From positions 1-9,031 of the forward strand of contig CALHBZ010000124.1 in assembly GCA_937930605.1 (NCBI GenBank): 9,031 nt of DNA. Reading direction: 5' to 3'. The position numbers and the translations under genes are program-made. Of the stretch, positions 1 to 7,073 are shown piece by piece. Each line of letters starts with the position of its first letter. Within the stretch, counting starts at the first letter, position 1. The notes below the pieces were generated by a model that ran no database searches, was not told where the DNA came from, and was given only the letters and a program-made list of their open reading frames with translations. The DNA comes from Streptococcus oralis (GTDB lineage: Bacteria > Bacillota > Bacilli > Lactobacillales > Streptococcaceae).

Positions 1-41
1 GTTGCAAACACGCTTTGGATATAGTCTTTAGCAGATGTCAT
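1..41 (-). CDS. gdhA: 5' end of probable NADP-dependent glutamate dehydrogenase (partial)
   Basis: Only the first 13 codons and two bases of a leftward gene are in the window, reading MTSAKDYIQSVFA. A good ribosome site (AAAAGGAG, complement of 48-55) lies six bases before the ATG, and a full promoter lies upstream, so this is a genuine gene start. From memory, streptococcal GdhA begins with a nearly identical peptide (MTSAKEYIQSVFE). That is the whole basis for the name; the enzyme would make glutamate from 2-oxoglutarate and ammonia in the cytoplasm. The catalytic and nucleotide-binding regions are outside the window, so the function is an inference from a short N-terminus. The gene diverges from pyrD. 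Confidence 0.55.
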   Translation of the reverse strand, partial: MTSAKDYIQSVFA

Positions 42-80
42 ATCGTTCTCCTTTTGTTGTTATATTTTATTACGTGAGCC

Positions 81-109
81 ATTATAGCAGAATTTTTTTT
101 TAGTGTAAA
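81..109 (-). promoter_or_regulatory. Promoter of the leftward gdhA-like gene
   Basis: On the minus strand a -35 box TTTACA (complement of 104-109) is followed after exactly 17 bases by TATAAT (complement of 81-86). The -10 box has an extended TGC just upstream (87-89). Predicted transcription starts near 74, giving a leader of about 33 bases. Both boxes are near consensus, so this is a strong candidate. Confidence 0.8.
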
Positions 110-170
110 GAAAAAAACGGAAATTTTCTAAAAATTCTTTCAATTCACAATAAACTATTTTTCTGACAGT

Positions 171-188
171 AAAAAACGAACGTTTTTT
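171..188. repeat. Inverted repeat upstream of pyrD
   Basis: Eight-base arms AAAAAACG and CGTTTTTT flank a two-base AA centre. The centre is too short for a stable RNA hairpin, so a protein-binding palindrome is more plausible than a terminator. It lies upstream of the pyrD -10 box in the divergent region. No regulator can be named from sequence. Confidence 0.4.
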
Positions 189-199
189 GCAAAAATAAC

Positions 200-214
200 T
201 TTCTCAAAGAGAAA
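200..214. repeat. Inverted repeat over the pyrD -35 region
   Basis: TTTCTC (200-205) and GAGAAA (209-214) are perfect six-base arms around AAA. The repeat covers the place where the pyrD -35 box would sit, about 15-29 bases before the -10 box. A bound protein here could block or help RNA polymerase. It is also simple AT-rich sequence that could arise by chance. Confidence 0.3.
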
Positions 215-225
215 ATTTGAAAGTA

Positions 226-234
226 TGGTATAAT
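226..234 (+). promoter_or_regulatory. Extended -10 promoter of pyrD
   Basis: TGGTATAAT is a perfect extended -10 element. No convincing -35 hexamer lies 16-18 bases upstream, as often seen with extended -10 promoters. Transcription would start near 241, about 28 bases before the pyrD ATG. Two palindromes lie just upstream, at 171-188 and 200-214. I see no leader long enough for PyrR-type attenuation. Confidence 0.7.
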
Positions 235-268
235 ATTAGAAATAAATGGAATCCGGAGGATCAGAATC

Positions 269-1204
269 ATGGTATCAACGAAAACACAAATTGCTGGTTT
301 TGGGTTTGACAATTGCTTGATGAATGCAGCGGGTGTGGCTTGTATGACGATAGAGGAACTAGAAGAGGTCAAAAACTCAGCAGCAGGAACCTTTGTCACG
401 AAGACAGCGACCTTGGACTTCCGTCAGGGGAATCCTGAACCACGTTACCAAGATGTTCCACTTGGTTCCATCAACTCTATGGGGTTGCCAAATAATGGTT
501 TAGATTATTATCTGGACCATCTTTTGGATTTACAGGAAAAAGAGTCAAACAGAACTTTCTTTCTTTCCCTAGTCGGCATGTCTCCAGAGGAAACTCATAC
601 CATCTTGAAAAAAGTCCAAGAGAGTGAGTTTAAAGGACTGACAGAGCTTAATCTCTCTTGTCCCAATGTTCCAGGGAAGCCGCAGATTGCCTACGATTTT
701 GAGACAACAGACCGTATCTTGTCAGAGGTATTTGCCTACTTTACCAAACCTCTTGGAATTAAACTGCCACCATATTTTGATATTGTTCACTTTGACCAAG
801 CAGCAGCTATTTTCAACAAATATCCGCTCAAGTTTGTCAACTGTGTGAACTCTATCGGAAACGGCCTTTATATAGAAGACGAGTCTGTCGTTATTCGTCC
901 TAAAAATGGTTTCGGTGGGATTGGTGGAGAGTATATCAAACCAACCGCTCTCGCGAATGTACATGCCTTCTACCAACGTCTCAATCCTCAAATCCAAATC
1001 ATCGGAACGGGTGGCGTTCTGAACGGACGTGATGCCTTTGAACATATCCTCTGTGGTGCCAGTATGGTACAGGTGGGAACGACGCTCCACAAGGAAGGAG
1101 TCGGTGCTTTTGAGCGCATTACCAATGAACTAAAAGCAATCATGGCGGAAAAAGGGTACGAAAACCTAGAAGATTTCCGTGGGAAATTGCGCTATATTGA
1201 CTAA
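269..1204 (+). CDS. pyrD: Dihydroorotate dehydrogenase, class 1A (fumarate-type)
   Basis: This cytoplasmic FMN enzyme oxidises dihydroorotate to orotate in pyrimidine synthesis; class 1A enzymes characteristically use fumarate as electron acceptor. The 311-residue length matches the family. Visible landmarks are FVTKT with K44, the substrate loop NSMGLPN (69-75), NLSCPN with the class 1 catalytic Cys131, GIKLPP with K165, and the FMN-phosphate segments GTGGV (246-250) and VGTTL (269-273). Cys as the catalytic base excludes the membrane class 2 enzymes, which use Ser. No electron-transfer subunit gene (pyrK) is adjacent, which agrees with class 1A. The ATG follows GGAGGA (255-260) at eight bases. 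It is often named pyrDA in streptococci. The gene reads away from gdhA and is followed after 33 bases by holA, probably on the same transcript. Confidence 0.95.
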   Translation: MVSTKTQIAGFGFDNCLMNAAGVACMTIEELEEVKNSAAGTFVTKTATLDFRQGNPEPRYQDVPLGSINSMGLPNNGLDYYLDHLLDLQEKESNRTFFLSLVGMSPEETHTILKKVQESEFKGLTELNLSCPNVPGKPQIAYDFETTDRILSEVFAYFTKPLGIKLPPYFDIVHFDQAAAIFNKYPLKFVNCVNSIGNGLYIEDESVVIRPKNGFGGIGGEYIKPTALANVHAFYQRLNPQIQIIGTGGVLNGRDAFEHILCGASMVQVGTTLHKEGVGAFERITNELKAIMAEKGYENLEDFRGKLRYID

Positions 1205-1237
1205 ATGAAATAGAAAAACCAGAAGAAAGGAGAGAAG

Positions 1238-2275
1238 ATGCTAGCCGTAGAAGAGAGTCAAAACTTGTCTCTATCAAACTTATCTAGTCTGACCTTATTT
1301 ACAGGTTCGGACCAAGGTCAGTTTGAAGTTATGAAGGACCAGGTGCTGAAACAGATCGGCTATGATCCAGCCGACCTCAATTTTGCCTACTTTGACATGA
1401 AAGAAGTAGCCTATAAGGATGTGGAACTGGAGCTGGTCAGTCTCCCTTTCTTTGCAGATGAGAAAATCGTGATATTAGATCATTTTGTCGATATTACAAC
1501 AGCTAAAAAGCGTTTTTTGACAGATGATGAACTCAAGTCATTTGAGGAATACCTTGACAATCCTTCACCGACAACCAAGTTGTTGATTTTTGCTGAAGGA
1601 AAGTTAGATAGTAAAAGACGGCTGGTCAAATTGCTCAAACGAGATGCGACAGTATTTGATGCTATTGAACCCAAGGAACAAGAACTGCGCCAGTATTTTC
1701 AAAAGTGGAGCCAGACACAAGGCCTGCAGTTTGCAGAAAAATCTTTTGAAAATCTCCTCATCAAGTCTGGTTTTCAATTTAGCGAAATCCAGAAAAATCT
1801 CCTCTTTTTACAGTCTTATAAGTCAGATGGCCTGATTGAGGAGAAGGACATTGTAGAGGCTATTCCCAAAACTTTGCAGGACAATATTTTTGATTTGACT
1901 CAGTTTATTTTAACTAAGAAGATAGATATGGCCCGTGATTTGGTTAGAGACTTGACCTTGCAAGGGGAAGACGAAATCAAGCTCATAGCTGTCATGTTAG
2001 GACAGTTCCGAACCTTTACCCAGGTGAAAATTTTATCAGAGGCTGGTCAGACAGAATCGCAGATTGTAAGTAGTCTGGGGACTTATTTGGGACGCAATCC
2101 TAATCCTTATCAAATCAAGTTCGCTCTGAGAGATTCGAGAGGGATTTCCTTGGGGTTTCTCAAGCGAGCGATTTCTTATTTGATTGAAACAGACTACCAG
2201 ATTAAGACAGGTGTCTATGAAAAAAGTTACTTGTTTGAAAAGGCACTCTTGCAAATTGCGGCAGAAGCAAATTGA
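1238..2275 (+). CDS. holA: DNA polymerase III delta subunit
   Basis: The delta subunit is the clamp-loader component that opens the sliding clamp for DNA polymerase III. The protein has 345 residues, normal for Firmicute HolA. Its N-terminus (LTLFTGSDQGQFEVMKDQVL, about residues 18-37) occupies the place of the family's degenerate nucleotide-binding fold and has no Walker A lysine motif, as expected because delta does not bind ATP. The middle segment IPKTLQDNIFDLTQFILTKK and the following helical part resemble the family's conserved region and C-terminal collar domain. The ATG is preceded by AAAGGAG (1226-1232). It lies 33 bases after pyrD with no terminator between them, so cotranscription is likely. 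Identification is from overall resemblance; sequence divergence in this family is high. Confidence 0.88.
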   Translation: MLAVEESQNLSLSNLSSLTLFTGSDQGQFEVMKDQVLKQIGYDPADLNFAYFDMKEVAYKDVELELVSLPFFADEKIVILDHFVDITTAKKRFLTDDELKSFEEYLDNPSPTTKLLIFAEGKLDSKRRLVKLLKRDATVFDAIEPKEQELRQYFQKWSQTQGLQFAEKSFENLLIKSGFQFSEIQKNLLFLQSYKSDGLIEEKDIVEAIPKTLQDNIFDLTQFILTKKIDMARDLVRDLTLQGEDEIKLIAVMLGQFRTFTQVKILSEAGQTESQIVSSLGTYLGRNPNPYQIKFALRDSRGISLGFLKRAISYLIETDYQIKTGVYEKSYLFEKALLQIAAEAN

Positions 2276-2284
2276 GCAAAAAAC

Positions 2285-2313
2285 TTGAAAAAAGAGGATG
2301 ATTGCGTTATCAT
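2285..2313 (+). promoter_or_regulatory. Promoter of sodA
   Basis: TTGAAA (2285-2290) is followed after 17 bases by TATCAT (2308-2313), a one-mismatch -10 box. Transcription would start near 2320, about 25 bases before the sodA ATG. The promoter lies entirely in the 69-base gap after holA, so sodA can be expressed independently. Confidence 0.72.
2298..2313. promoter_or_regulatory. cre-like CcpA operator candidate over the sodA -10 box
   Basis: ATGATTGCGTTATCAT fits the cre pattern WTGWAANCGNWNNCWW at 14 of 16 positions, with both mismatches in the AA pair before the central CG. The arms ATGAT and ATCAT are perfect inverted repeats. The site covers the -10 box completely, where CcpA binding would repress. 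This is a motif match only, with no binding evidence. Confidence 0.4.
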
Positions 2314-2344
2314 TTTCATATAGAAAGAAAAAGAGGTATTACAG

Positions 2345-2950
2345 ATGGCTATTATCTTACCAGACCTTCCATACGCTTACGACGCTTTGGAACCATACAT
2401 CGATGCTGAAACAATGCACTTGCACCATGACAAGCACCATCAAACCTACGTCAATAATGCGAATGCTGCTCTTGAAAAACACCCTGAAATCGGTGAAGAC
2501 CTTGAAGCTTTGCTTGCTGACGTAGAATCTATCCCAGCTGATATCCGCCAAGCGCTTATCAACAACGGTGGTGGACACTTGAACCACGCTCTTTTCTGGG
2601 AATTGATGACTCCTGAAAAAACAGCTCCTTCAGCAGAACTTGCAGCAGCAATTGATGCAACATTTGGTTCATTTGAAGAGTTCCAAGCAGCCTTTACAGC
2701 AGCAGCTACAACTCGCTTTGGTTCTGGATGGGCTTGGTTGGTTGTCAACAAAGAAGGGAAGCTTGAAGTGACTTCAACAGCAAACCAAGACACACCAATC
2801 TCAGAAGGGAAGAAACCAATCTTGGGCTTGGACGTATGGGAACATGCTTACTACGTGAAATACCGCAACGTGCGTCCTGACTACATCAAAGCTTTCTTCT
2901 CAGTGATTAACTGGAACAAAGTAGATGAGCTTTACGCAGCAGCTAAATAA
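2345..2950 (+). CDS. sodA: Superoxide dismutase, manganese type
   Basis: This cytoplasmic enzyme converts superoxide to oxygen and hydrogen peroxide, and streptococci usually carry just this one superoxide dismutase. The 201-residue protein shows all four metal ligands: His27 in HHDKHH, His81 in HLNHALFW, Asp163 and His167 in DVWEHAYY. Gly77 in GGGH and Gln148 in ANQD are the pattern of manganese rather than iron enzymes, although streptococcal forms may accept both metals. Codon use is strongly biased towards preferred codons, in line with high expression. The start follows AGAGG (2332-2336), a modest ribosome site. The gene has its own promoter, a possible cre site on the -10 box, and two terminator hairpins downstream, so it is probably monocistronic with some read-through from holA. 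Confidence 0.97.
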   Translation: MAIILPDLPYAYDALEPYIDAETMHLHHDKHHQTYVNNANAALEKHPEIGEDLEALLADVESIPADIRQALINNGGGHLNHALFWELMTPEKTAPSAELAAAIDATFGSFEEFQAAFTAAATTRFGSGWAWLVVNKEGKLEVTSTANQDTPISEGKKPILGLDVWEHAYYVKYRNVRPDYIKAFFSVINWNKVDELYAAAK

Positions 2951-2953
2951 AAA

Positions 2954-2985
2954 TATAGAGGGGAGAGTCAATCTTCTCTTTTTTG
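2954..2985 (+). terminator. First sodA terminator (weaker hairpin)
   Basis: A GAGGGGAGA arm can pair with TCTTCTCTT around a five-base loop (GTCAA), using three G-T wobble pairs, and runs into a T tract. It begins just after the sodA stop. The wobble pairs make it weaker than the hairpin that follows. Confidence 0.55.
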
Positions 2986-2996
2986 GTTTATAAGGC

Positions 2997-3026
2997 AAAA
3001 GTCTGACAGAATCGTCAGACTTTTTT
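2997..3026 (+). terminator. Second sodA terminator (strong hairpin)
   Basis: AAAAGTCTGAC (2997-3007) pairs perfectly with GTCAGACTTTT (3014-3024) around the six-base loop AGAATC, ending in a run of T. This is a textbook intrinsic terminator, separating sodA from the next operon. Confidence 0.9.
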
Positions 3027-3062
3027 CATTTTTATGAGAAACGTGCTAACTGCTAGAAAATA

Positions 3063-3071
3063 TGGTAAAAT
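3063..3071 (+). promoter_or_regulatory. Promoter of the yutD-rlmN-vanZ-ABC-F operon
   Basis: TGGTAAAAT is an extended -10 element with one mismatch. The hexamer 17 bases upstream (GTGCTA, 3043-3048) is a poor -35 box. Transcription would start near 3078, about 26 bases before the ATG at 3104. It lies directly after the strong sodA terminator, which supports a new transcription unit here. Confidence 0.6.
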
Positions 3072-3103
3072 AAAGTGTTAAGTAATCGTGGAAAAGGAAG
3101 ACT

Positions 3104-3634
3104 ATGCGTAAAGAAATTGCACCTGAACTATACAATTATAACAAGTTTCCTGGCCCAGAATTTCAGGTAAATGGGGATAAGGTTGAGACTGAAGGGATTG
3201 CTTTTACCTTGGTTGAAAATATCAAGGATGCTTTCGATGTGACAGTCTTTAACCAGCGCTTCTCAGAAGTGTTGACCAAGTTTGATTATGTCGTGGGAGA
3301 CTGGAGCAATGAACAGCTTCGCTTACGCGGTTTTTACAAAGACGATCGAACAGAGGAAAAAATTGAAAAAATCAGTCGCTTACAAGATTATCTTTTGGAG
3401 TACTGTAGTTATGGTTGTGCTTATTTTGTCCTAGAAAACCAAGCACCTAAGCGTGCGTCATTTGACAAGAAAATGCGTAAAAAGGAAGAGGAAAACCTTC
3501 CTAGAAGAGAAAAGAAACCTTCGCAAAACAAGAGAAAACCAAATGCGGATAAGAGAAATAGACGTCGTCATAAGGACCAAAAGTCTCAGAAAGAGGACAA
3601 GGGACAGCGCCATTTTGTCATTCGTCAGAAATAG
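3104..3634 (+). CDS. YutD-family protein (DUF1027), function unknown
   Basis: The 176-residue protein matches my recollection of the YutD/DUF1027 family of Firmicutes, whose role is not established. Residues 1 to about 110 form the family core, with the recognisable patterns FDYVVGDWSNEQLRLRGFY and YCSYGCAYFVLEN. Residues from about 115 to the end are very rich in Lys and Arg with many Glu and Gln, and look disordered; a basic tail like this could bind RNA or the ribosome, but that is inference. No signal peptide or membrane segment is visible. The ATG follows AAAAGGAAG (3092-3100) closely. It is first in an operon with rlmN starting 20 bases after its stop, so a link to ribosome or RNA work is suggestive only. 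Confidence 0.8.
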   Translation: MRKEIAPELYNYNKFPGPEFQVNGDKVETEGIAFTLVENIKDAFDVTVFNQRFSEVLTKFDYVVGDWSNEQLRLRGFYKDDRTEEKIEKISRLQDYLLEYCSYGCAYFVLENQAPKRASFDKKMRKKEEENLPRREKKPSQNKRKPNADKRNRRRHKDQKSQKEDKGQRHFVIRQK

Positions 3635-3654
3635 ATAGAGAATAAGGAGAAGAG

Positions 3655-4740
3655 ATGAAACCGTCTATTTATAGTTTAACACGTCAAACCATGCAAGAAT
3701 GGGTATTAGAACAAGGAGAAAAGAAATTCCGAGCAGATCAAATCTGGGAATGGCTTTACCGTAAACGTGTCCAGTCATTTGAAGAAATGACCAACCTTTC
3801 CAAGGATTTGATTGCCAAGCTCAATGAGCAGTTTGTGGTAAATCCATTGAAACAACGCATCGTGCAAGAGTCGGCTGACGGTACTGTTAAGTATCTTTTC
3901 GAGTTGCCAGATGGCATGTTGATTGAGACAGTACTGATGCGTCAACACTACGGACTGTCAGTCTGTGTGACCACTCAAGTCGGCTGTAATATCGGTTGTA
4001 CCTTCTGTGCCTCTGGTTTGATTAAGAAGCAACGCGACCTTAATAACGGTGAAATTGTAGCGCAGATCATGCTGGTTCAGAAATATTTTGATGAGCGTGG
4101 TCAGGACGAGCGTGTTAGTCATATCGTTGTCATGGGAATTGGTGAACCATTTGATAACTACAACAATGTCTTGGATTTCGTCCGTACAATCAATGATGAC
4201 AAGGGGATGGCTATCGGTGCTCGTCACATCACTGTTTCTACGTCAGGTTTGGCCCATAAAATTCGTGACTTCGCTAATGAAGGAGTTCAGGTCAATCTGG
4301 CTGTTTCCCTTCACGCACCCAATAATGAATTGCGCTCAAGCATCATGAAGATCAACCGTGCCTTTCCGATTGAAAAACTTTTCGCAGCTATTGAGTATTA
4401 TATTGAAACAACCAACCGCCGTGTGACCTTTGAATACATCATGCTGAATGAAGTCAATGATGGAGTTGAACAAGCCTTGGAGTTGGCTGAGTTGCTCAAG
4501 AACATCAAGAAATTATCTTACGTAAACTTGATTCCCTATAACCCAGTTAGTGAACATGACCAATATAGCCGTAGTCCTAAAGAGCGGGTGATGGCCTTCT
4601 ATGATACCCTCAAGAAAAAAGGGATTAATTGTGTCGTCCGTCAAGAGCATGGTACAGATATTGATGCGGCTTGTGGACAATTGCGTTCCAATACAATGAA
4701 ACGTGACCGCCAGAAGGCAGTCGCAGCGGTAAATCCATAA
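3655..4740 (+). CDS. rlmN: Dual-specificity 23S rRNA / tRNA adenine-C2 methyltransferase
   Basis: RlmN is a radical-SAM enzyme that adds a methyl group to C2 of A2503 in 23S rRNA and of A37 in some tRNAs. The 361-residue protein has the cluster motif CxxxCxxC at Cys111, Cys115 and Cys118 ([12 protein letters not shown]). It also has the two further cysteines needed for the methyl-transfer chemistry: Cys104, seven residues before the cluster as in the E. coli enzyme, and Cys340 in the C-terminal [15 protein letters not shown] matches the family's SAM-binding GGEP-like motif. Cfr resistance methyltransferases (C8 of the same base) are relatives, but the context and close fit to chromosomal streptococcal proteins favour RlmN. 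The ATG follows AAGGAG (3644-3649). It is second in its operon, with vanZ starting one base after its stop. Confidence 0.95.
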   Translation: MKPSIYSLTRQTMQEWVLEQGEKKFRADQIWEWLYRKRVQSFEEMTNLSKDLIAKLNEQFVVNPLKQRIVQESADGTVKYLFELPDGMLIETVLMRQHYGLSVCVTTQVGCNIGCTFCASGLIKKQRDLNNGEIVAQIMLVQKYFDERGQDERVSHIVVMGIGEPFDNYNNVLDFVRTINDDKGMAIGARHITVSTSGLAHKIRDFANEGVQVNLAVSLHAPNNELRSSIMKINRAFPIEKLFAAIEYYIETTNRRVTFEYIMLNEVNDGVEQALELAELLKNIKKLSYVNLIPYNPVSEHDQYSRSPKERVMAFYDTLKKKGINCVVRQEHGTDIDAACGQLRSNTMKRDRQKAVAAVNP

Positions 4741-4741
4741 A

Positions 4742-5221
4742 ATGACTAGAAAAAGAGAATTGATCTTAAGATTGGGAGTGGCTATTTACAGCCTTTGCAT
4801 TGTCTGTTTTTGTTTTACTCCCCAACCTCAACTTCCTACAGGAGTGGAAACTCCAGGTATTCAAACTTTTGGACGCCTGGTTTTTCTTTTAACTCCCTTA
4901 AACTCTCTTTGGAATCTGGGTGAAGTGACTAGTTTGGGACAAGTCATTTGGATCTTTTTGCAGAACATTTTGAATGTCTTCTTGCTCTTCCCTCTGATTT
5001 TCCAACTTCTCTATCTCTTGCCCTCTCTAAGAAAAACTAAAAGGGCTCTTCTTCTCAGTTTTATACTGAGCTTGGGAATCGAGTGCACACAACTAGTTTT
5101 AGACTTTTTCTTTGATTTTAATCGCGTCTTTGAGATTGATGATTTGTGGACCAATACCTTGGGAGGCTATCTGGCTTGGCTCCTCTATAAAGGACTGCAT
5201 AAAAACAAGATAAGGAATTAG
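4742..5221 (+). CDS. VanZ-family membrane protein
   Basis: A 159-residue integral membrane protein of the VanZ-like family. The original VanZ gives low-level teicoplanin resistance, but most chromosomal homologues have no proven role. Hydrophobic segments lie at about 8-25, 66-93 and 102-124, with a shorter one near 140-150. Family signatures are visible as NVFLLFP (78-84), SLGIECTQ (110-117) and DDLWTNTLGG (133-142). The N-terminus and the loop around 96-101 are basic, suggesting these face the cytoplasm. The ATG starts one base after the rlmN stop (TAAAATG), and no ribosome site stands in front of it, so translation probably depends on ribosomes finishing rlmN. A direct role in glycopeptide response here is unproven. 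Confidence 0.87.
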   Translation: MTRKRELILRLGVAIYSLCIVCFCFTPQPQLPTGVETPGIQTFGRLVFLLTPLNSLWNLGEVTSLGQVIWIFLQNILNVFLLFPLIFQLLYLLPSLRKTKRALLLSFILSLGIECTQLVLDFFFDFNRVFEIDDLWTNTLGGYLAWLLYKGLHKNKIRN

Positions 5222-5222
5222 A

Positions 5223-6764
5223 ATGAGTATTTTAGAAGTTAAAAATTTAAGTCACGGTTTTGGTGACCGTGCAATTTTTGAAGATGTGTCCTTCCGTCTC
5301 CTCAAGGGAGAACACATCGGTTTAGTCGGTGCCAATGGCGAGGGGAAATCAACCTTTATGAGTATCGTGACTGGTAAAATGCTACCAGATGAAGGGAAGG
5401 TTGAGTGGTCTAAGTATGTAACCGCTGGCTATCTGGACCAGCATGCTGTGCTAAAAGAAGGCCAAACCGTACGTGATGTTCTCCGTACAGCCTTTGATGA
5501 GCTTTTTAAAGCAGAAACTCGTATCAATGACCTTTACATGGAAATGGCAGAAGAAGGAGCAGATATCGAAGCGCTGATGGAAGAAGTTGGCGAACTCCAA
5601 GATCGTTTGGAGAGTCGTGATTTCTATACTTTAGATGCCAGGATTGATGAAGTAGCTCGTGCCCTCGGTGTCATGGACTATGGTATGGATACGGATGTAA
5701 CCTCCTTGTCAGGTGGACAAAGAACCAAGGTACTCTTGGCTAAACTCCTCCTTGAAAAGCCAGATATCTTGTTACTGGACGAACCAACCAACTACTTGGA
5801 TGCTGAGCATATTGACTGGCTCAAACGCTATCTCCAAAACTATGAGAATGCCTTTGTCCTTATTTCGCACGATATTCCTTTCCTCAACGATGTGATCAAT
5901 ATTGTCTACCATGTGGAGAACCAACAGCTAACTCGCTATTCTGGAGACTATTACCAGTTCCAAGAAGTCTATGCTATGAAGAAATCTCAGTTAGAGGCAG
6001 CCTACGAACGCCAACAGAAAGAGATTGCCGACCTTAAGGACTTTGTTGCCCGAAATAAAGCCCGTGTTGCAACGCGTAATATGGCCATGTCTCGTCAAAA
6101 GAAACTCGATAAGATGGATATCATTGAACTCCAAAGCGAGAAGCCAAAACCATCCTTTGATTTCAAACCAGCTCGTACACCTGGTCGCTTTATCTTCCAA
6201 GCCAAGGACTTGCAGATTGGTTATGACCGTCCACTTACCAAACCCTTAAACCTCACCTTTGAACGCAATCAAAAGGTTACCATTATCGGGGCAAATGGTA
6301 TCGGGAAAACAACTCTCTTGAAGTCTCTCTTGGGGATTATTCCACCAATTGCTGGAGAAGTTGAACGTGGCGACTATCTTGAACTTGGTTACTTTGAACA
6401 AGAAGTAGAAGGGGGCAATCGTCAAACACCACTAGAAGCAGTTTGGAATGCCTTTCCAGCCCTTAACCAGGCAGAAGTTCGTGCAGCCCTTGCTCGTTGT
6501 GGTTTGACAACTAAGCATATCGAAAGCCAAATTCAGGTCTTGTCGGGTGGAGAACAAGCCAAGGTGCGTTTCTGTCTCTTGATGAATCGTGAAAATAACG
6601 TTTTAGTACTTGACGAGCCGACCAACCACTTGGATGTGGATGCCAAGGATGAACTCAAACGTGCTCTCAAAGAATACAAGGGGTCCATTCTTATGGTCTG
6701 CCACGAACCAGACTTCTATGAAGGCTGGGTGGATCAAATCTGGGACTTTAATAAACTAACTTAA
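5223..6764 (+). CDS. ABC-F family ATPase (ribosome-associated type)
   Basis: The 513-residue protein has two ABC ATPase domains and no membrane segments, so it is an ABC-F protein and not a transporter, despite the usual database label. Domain 1: Walker A GANGEGKST (36-44), signature LSGGQ (162-166), Walker B ILLLDE (182-187), His216. Domain 2: Walker A GANGIGKTT (357-365), signature LSGGEQ (440-445), Walker B LVLDE (461-465), His494 in MVCHE. The charged linker between the domains (about 245-320), rich in Lys, Arg and Gln, matches the position of the ABC-F arm that reaches the P-site tRNA. ABC-F proteins act on ribosomes, either in normal translation or in protection from antibiotics; which applies here cannot be told. 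AAGGA (5212-5216) inside the end of vanZ serves the ATG. It is last in the operon. Confidence 0.92.
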   Translation: MSILEVKNLSHGFGDRAIFEDVSFRLLKGEHIGLVGANGEGKSTFMSIVTGKMLPDEGKVEWSKYVTAGYLDQHAVLKEGQTVRDVLRTAFDELFKAETRINDLYMEMAEEGADIEALMEEVGELQDRLESRDFYTLDARIDEVARALGVMDYGMDTDVTSLSGGQRTKVLLAKLLLEKPDILLLDEPTNYLDAEHIDWLKRYLQNYENAFVLISHDIPFLNDVINIVYHVENQQLTRYSGDYYQFQEVYAMKKSQLEAAYERQQKEIADLKDFVARNKARVATRNMAMSRQKKLDKMDIIELQSEKPKPSFDFKPARTPGRFIFQAKDLQIGYDRPLTKPLNLTFERNQKVTIIGANGIGKTTLLKSLLGIIPPIAGEVERGDYLELGYFEQEVEGGNRQTPLEAVWNAFPALNQAEVRAALARCGLTTKHIESQIQVLSGGEQAKVRFCLLMNRENNVLVLDEPTNHLDVDAKDELKRALKEYKGSILMVCHEPDFYEGWVDQIWDFNKLT

Positions 6765-6771
6765 AAGCACT

Positions 6772-6804
6772 AAAAAAGCCAAGTCATTTATACTTGGCCT
6801 TTTT
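6772..6804. terminator. Bidirectional intrinsic terminator
   Basis: GCCAAGT (6778-6784) pairs with ACTTGGC (6792-6798) around a seven-base loop. An A run precedes it and a T run follows, so it reads as a terminator on both strands. It lies between the converging ABC-F and zinc-ribbon genes and would end both transcripts. Confidence 0.92.
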
Positions 6805-6806
6805 GA

Positions 6807-7046
6807 CTAGTAATTTAAATAGCTTTCAACTTCAGATTTCTCAATTTCTTTACCGTAGTGGCAAATAGGACAAGAAACGAAGTAACTTTTACCATAAGGA
6901 AAAAGTGGAATCCAGTAGAGGGTGAACTTGCGTCCAGTTTCAACAATTTCCCATGTGTCGACATTGTTACAGTGACCGCACTCGATAGCAGTTTGCGTAT
7001 GTCCCAAATCTTTTTGATAACCTTTAGAACCCCAAAATAGAATCAT
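6807..7046 (-). CDS. Small zinc-ribbon domain protein
   Basis: A 79-residue protein with two CxxC knuckles, Cys23-Cys26 (CGHC) and Cys59-Cys62 (CPIC), spaced as in a zinc ribbon. Between them is a hydrophobic stretch, TLYWIPLFPYGKSYFVSCP, that is typical of the small zinc-ribbon family found in many bacteria. No function is established for this type; it is probably a cytoplasmic or membrane-associated metal-binding protein. The ATG is served by AAGGAG (complement of 7055-7060) at eight bases. An in-between ATG at 7051 is out of frame and stops after two codons. The gene lies 27 bases downstream of slrA on the same strand with no terminator between, so the two are very probably cotranscribed. 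Confidence 0.8.
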   Translation of the reverse strand: MILFWGSKGYQKDLGHTQTAIECGHCNNVDTWEIVETGRKFTLYWIPLFPYGKSYFVSCPICHYGKEIEKSEVESYLNY

Positions 7047-7073
7047 ATCATCGTCTCCTTATCTGTTGATGGC

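Noticed and set aside
171..188. AT-rich palindrome read as a cre site or a terminator
   Set aside because: Neither CG position fits the cre pattern, and a two-base centre cannot form a proper hairpin loop; kept only as an unassigned palindrome.
145..399. Leftward 84-residue open frame across the pyrD promoter and start
   Set aside because: It overlaps the well-supported pyrD start and promoter on the opposite strand, has low-complexity composition and resembles no family I know.
722..1090. 122-residue open frame antisense to pyrD
   Set aside because: It lies wholly inside pyrD, shows no recognisable domain and no ribosome site; typical antisense shadow.
2446..2793. 115-residue open frame antisense to sodA
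   Set aside because: It is rich in Ala and Ser because it mirrors the biased codons of sodA. No independent support.
3655..4740. Cfr-type resistance methyltransferase instead of RlmN
   Set aside because: Context within a conserved-looking chromosomal operon and the overall sequence fit RlmN; nothing suggests recent acquisition.
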